This document shows, piece by piece, positions 6,724 through 8,186 of a DNA stretch of 8,186 bases; the stretch's first letter is position 1; each line of letters begins with the position of its first letter. The translations under genes and the position numbers were made by a program. Source of the DNA: Leptospira_B sp964571605. GTDB taxonomy: Bacteria; Spirochaetota; Leptospiria; Leptospirales; Leptospiraceae. The stretch covers positions 1 to 8,186 of the forward strand of contig CAZNCS010000188.1 in the NCBI GenBank assembly GCA_964571605.1. Direction: 5' to 3'. Below the pieces are notes generated by a model. It had not been told where the DNA came from, made no database searches, and was given only the letters and a program-made list of their open reading frames with translations.

Positions 6724-6738
6724 TGAGACTGGTTCTCA
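6724..6738. promoter_or_regulatory. Candidate Fur-family binding site
   Basis: TGAGACTGGTTCTCA is a palindrome with perfect 5-bp arms (TGAGA/TCTCA). It matches the 7-1-7 Fur box form TGAGAAT-N-ATTCTCA at 12 of 14 defined positions, differing at 6729 and 6732. If TAAAAT (6721-6716) is the ctaA -10 box, the palindrome lies between -10 and -35, a classical repressor position. Regulation by Fur, PerR or another iron or peroxide sensor is inference; single palindromes of this size can arise by chance. Confidence 0.4.
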
Positions 6739-6884
6739 TACGATTCCACTGAACTAAGAGTCGGTATTTATTTTTCATTTTAGGTGTCCTGCAGTCGGAA
6801 CACTTGGTCGAATCGATTTTATGTCGGCTTGCCAGTGAAGAGAAGCAGCGAAAACAAAAACGCTTCCAAAAAAACCCTAGGTCT

Positions 6885-6913
6885 TTGACATTGGTGGTAC
6901 TTTCTCTTTTACA
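6885..6913 (+). promoter_or_regulatory. Weak candidate promoter of the cox operon
   Basis: A perfect TTGACA (6885-6890) is followed after 17 bp by TTTACA (6908-6913), only 3 of 6 matches to the -10 consensus. The predicted start, near 6920, would leave a leader of about 37 bases containing the AGGAG ribosome site. The -35 box is convincing and the -10 box is not, so an activator or a different sigma factor could be involved. Confidence 0.3.
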
Positions 6914-6956
6914 GAGAAGTGAATCGCTTTTTTCTTATAATTTAGGAGCCGTTTCC

Positions 6957-7115
6957 ATGAGCCAAAACGACCATTATAACAAGGCAGGTTTTTGGACTTT
7001 AGTGGTCGTGTTGACCGCAAATCTTCTGTATTTCGTATATCTCACCGCTATCCACCACGGAGTGGAAGATTATAATAAAGTAGTTCCTTCTAACACTTCG
7101 GCAGCGGCGAAGTAA
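6957..7115 (+). CDS. Small single-span membrane protein at the head of the cox operon
   Basis: This 52-residue protein is not a family I recognise. ATG 6957 is chosen because AGGAG (6944-6948) lies 8 bases upstream; a longer frame back to 6804 has no ribosome site and adds an unconvincing basic stretch. Residues 1-10 are polar, and residues 11-32 form one transmembrane helix (GFWTLVVVLTANLLYFVYLT and following). A HHG motif (H33-H34) follows at the membrane edge, then an acidic segment (VEDYN) and a short flexible tail. The gene precedes sco and coxB in the same direction, with 23 bp to sco. It may be a small oxidase subunit or assembly factor; small one-helix subunits such as the CoxIIa type exist in other oxidases, but I see no clear sequence match. 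Membrane orientation is not certain. Confidence 0.72.
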   Translation: MSQNDHYNKAGFWTLVVVLTANLLYFVYLTAIHHGVEDYNKVVPSNTSAAAK

Positions 7116-7138
7116 GGAAAGAGCAGCAGGCTAAGGAC

Positions 7139-7984
7139 TTGGTCTCTCGCTTTACTCCTCAGTGGTTCTTACATATTGCTGCGGTTTCTGTTTTACTTTC
7201 ACCCGTCTTTCCCCTTTTGTCTTTTGATACTGAAAGAGTGCTTCCGGCTCACGAGGTCCCCGCTGAGTTAGAAGGAGTCGGTTTAGAGGAAAAACTAGGA
7301 GATACGATCGATCTGGATCTCTCCTTTATCGATGAGGAAGGCAAACAAGTCAAACTCGGCGATTACGTAAAAGACGGAAAACCTCTTCTACTCACACTCG
7401 TTTATTACAGATGTCCTACACTATGTAGTCTCTACTTGAACGAAATTTCTAACGCTTTAAAAGAGTTAAGCTGGGAAGTCGGGAAAGAATTCCGCTATGT
7501 TGCCGTAAGTTTTGATCCAAAAGAAAAACCGGAACTGGCAAGGCATAAAAAAGCGGCGTATCTGAAAGATTACGGAAGAGGAGATGGTTCCGGTTGGAGT
7601 TTTCTGACAGGAAACGATCCGGAAATTAAAAAGCTTTCTTCCAGCCTAGGGTTTACATATAAATGGAATCCGTACAATGACCAATGGGTTCATGTTTCTG
7701 TTGCGTATGTGATTACTCCGGAAGGAAAAATTTCCAGATATTTGAAAGGAATTCCGATGGAGGAAAGGACTCTCAGATTATCGCTGGTTGAGGCTGCAGA
7801 CAGTAAAATCGGCGATTTGAGCGATCGTGTTGCCCTTTTTTGCTTCCAATTTGATCCATCGAAAAATAGGTATACATTATACGCGTTCAACATAATGCGA
7901 ATCGGCGGTTTTCTCACTGTAGTCGTTTTCGCCGCGTTCTTATTCCGCTTTTGGAAAAAACAAAACTCGTCTAGTACAGTATAA
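7139..7984 (+). CDS. Sco1/SenC-type copper chaperone for cytochrome c oxidase
   Basis: Sco proteins carry copper, and reduce cysteines, during assembly of the CuA centre in oxidase subunit II. This 281-residue protein has a thioredoxin-like fold with the copper-binding C92-x-x-x-C96 in LVYYRCPTLCSLYL (87-100) and the distal H185 in DQWVHVSVAY (181-190). Other family features are AVSFDPKEKPELARHKK (122-138) and ITPEGKISRYLKGI (192-205). Residues 10-28 form an N-terminal signal or anchor, and 251-269 a second hydrophobic segment near the C-terminus, after the FCFQFDPSKNRYT stretch common in long Sco variants. The start is TTG 7139, the only possible start ahead of the hydrophobic segment, because the frame has no ATG or GTG after the stop codon at 7091. 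Its ribosome site is weak (AAGGA is very close; CAGG is better spaced). coxB follows after 26 bp, in keeping with its role. Confidence 0.93.
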   Translation: MVSRFTPQWFLHIAAVSVLLSPVFPLLSFDTERVLPAHEVPAELEGVGLEEKLGDTIDLDLSFIDEEGKQVKLGDYVKDGKPLLLTLVYYRCPTLCSLYLNEISNALKELSWEVGKEFRYVAVSFDPKEKPELARHKKAAYLKDYGRGDGSGWSFLTGNDPEIKKLSSSLGFTYKWNPYNDQWVHVSVAYVITPEGKISRYLKGIPMEERTLRLSLVEAADSKIGDLSDRVALFCFQFDPSKNRYTLYAFNIMRIGGFLTVVVFAAFLFRFWKKQNSSSTV

Positions 7985-8010
7985 ATAAAGGTAGGAGTGA
8001 TTTCGATCCG

Positions 8011-8186
8011 ATGAACTGGTTCTCATTTATTCCGGCTACAAGTTTCATGCCGGTCCCAGCCTCTAAAGAGTCGGGAGGTGTAGATGATCTTTACATCTTT
8101 CTTCTCGTTTCGGGCCTTATTTCTTTTGTCATCCTGATCGGCGGGATGATAATATTTATTTTCCGATATAGAAGAAAATCAGAGGA
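8011..8186 (+). CDS. coxB: Cytochrome c oxidase subunit II, N-terminal part (cut by window end)
   Basis: Only the first 58 residues are visible. After a short N-terminal segment (MNWFSFIPATSFMPVPASKE), residues 24-53 form a transmembrane hairpin-like helix (DDLYIFLLVSGLISFVILIG and following) ending FRYRRKSE. This is the typical first part of subunit II before its second helix and periplasmic CuA domain; the copper ligands lie beyond the window. The upstream ribosome site is probably AGGAG at 7993-7997, 13 bases from ATG 8011, rather long. An alternative ATG at 8047 lacks a site. The position directly after sco supports the call. The terminal oxidase passes electrons from cytochrome c to oxygen in the cytoplasmic membrane; subunit I is expected next, outside the window. 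Confidence 0.88.
   Translation, partial: MNWFSFIPATSFMPVPASKESGGVDDLYIFLLVSGLISFVILIGGMIIFIFRYRRKSE

Larger units (their letters stand above)
6622..6956. promoter_or_regulatory. Divergent control region between ctaAB and the cox operon
   Basis: This 335-bp stretch holds no convincing gene; the frame open across 6804-6956 is an upstream extension of the small membrane protein without a ribosome site. It must contain promoters for both directions. Visible elements are the Fur-like palindrome (6724-6738) and, beside it on the minus strand, a possible -10 box TAAAAT (6721-6716) for ctaA, though its spaced -35 matches poorly. On the plus side there is a TTGACA (6885-6890), and close to the start codon an AGGAG ribosome site (6944-6948). 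No strong complete sigma70 promoter is visible in either direction. Confidence 0.6.

Noticed and set aside
6936..6941. Perfect TATAAT just before the small membrane protein
   Set aside because: The matching -35 region (6913-6918, AGAGAA) is not a promoter box, and transcription from it would start inside or after the ribosome site.
6804..6956. Upstream in-frame extension of the small membrane protein (103-residue version)
   Set aside because: The longer start has no ribosome site, adds an unstructured basic stretch, and an excellent AGGAG sits 8 bases before the internal ATG 6957.
1..8186. CRISPR arrays, tRNA or rRNA genes, insertion sequences, phage genes
   Set aside because: No regularly spaced repeats, cloverleaf, rRNA signature, transposase motif or terminal inverted repeats were seen on either strand.

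Overview
The window most likely comes from a Leptospira-type spirochaete: a Gram-negative-style envelope, moderate to low G+C, frequent TTG/GTG starts, and an aa3-type cytochrome c oxidase locus with a divergent heme A synthesis pair. This is recognition from protein character and gene order, not a database result, so the genus is probable rather than proven.

Left part (1-2542, all + strand). The window opens in the Pro/Gly/Ser-rich tail of an unidentified protein. It continues with a secreted protein that has a 3D (three-aspartate, MltA C-terminal-like) domain. Next is a compact, AT-rich type II toxin-antitoxin module: a ribbon-helix-helix antitoxin followed by a PIN-domain RNase toxin. The module has its own sigma70-like promoter, and a near-perfect inverted repeat covers the -10 box. 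Two bases after the toxin stop lies a YdjM-family (DUF457) membrane metal-dependent hydrolase, probably translated from the same transcript.

Middle part (2587-4662, - strand). A strong hairpin terminator with a U-tract in the minus direction separates the convergent genes. The minus-strand gene is a 669-residue exported M48 metallopeptidase with HELAH and ELDAD motifs, a helical TPR-like middle, and a duplicated beta-rich C-terminal region.

Right part (4816-8186). This is a cytochrome c oxidase biogenesis locus. On the minus strand, ctaA (heme A synthase) runs directly into ctaB (heme O synthase/protoheme farnesyltransferase). Divergently on the plus strand come a 52-residue single-span membrane protein, a Sco1/SenC-type copper chaperone, and the start of coxB (subunit II, which carries CuA), cut by the window edge. 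CtaB and CtaA make heme A for subunit I, and Sco supplies copper to the CuA site of CoxB. Both cofactor branches are therefore arranged around one 335-bp divergent control region. That region holds a 15-bp palindrome resembling a Fur-family box (12 of 14 defined positions), which would tie oxidase maturation to iron or peroxide status if it is functional.

No tRNA, rRNA, CRISPR array or insertion sequence was seen. I did not find a clearly unprecedented system. The best candidates for something undescribed are the TA-hydrolase operon, the small membrane protein beside Sco, the Fur-like box, and the terminator-like hairpin inside the signal-peptide coding region of the 3D-domain gene.
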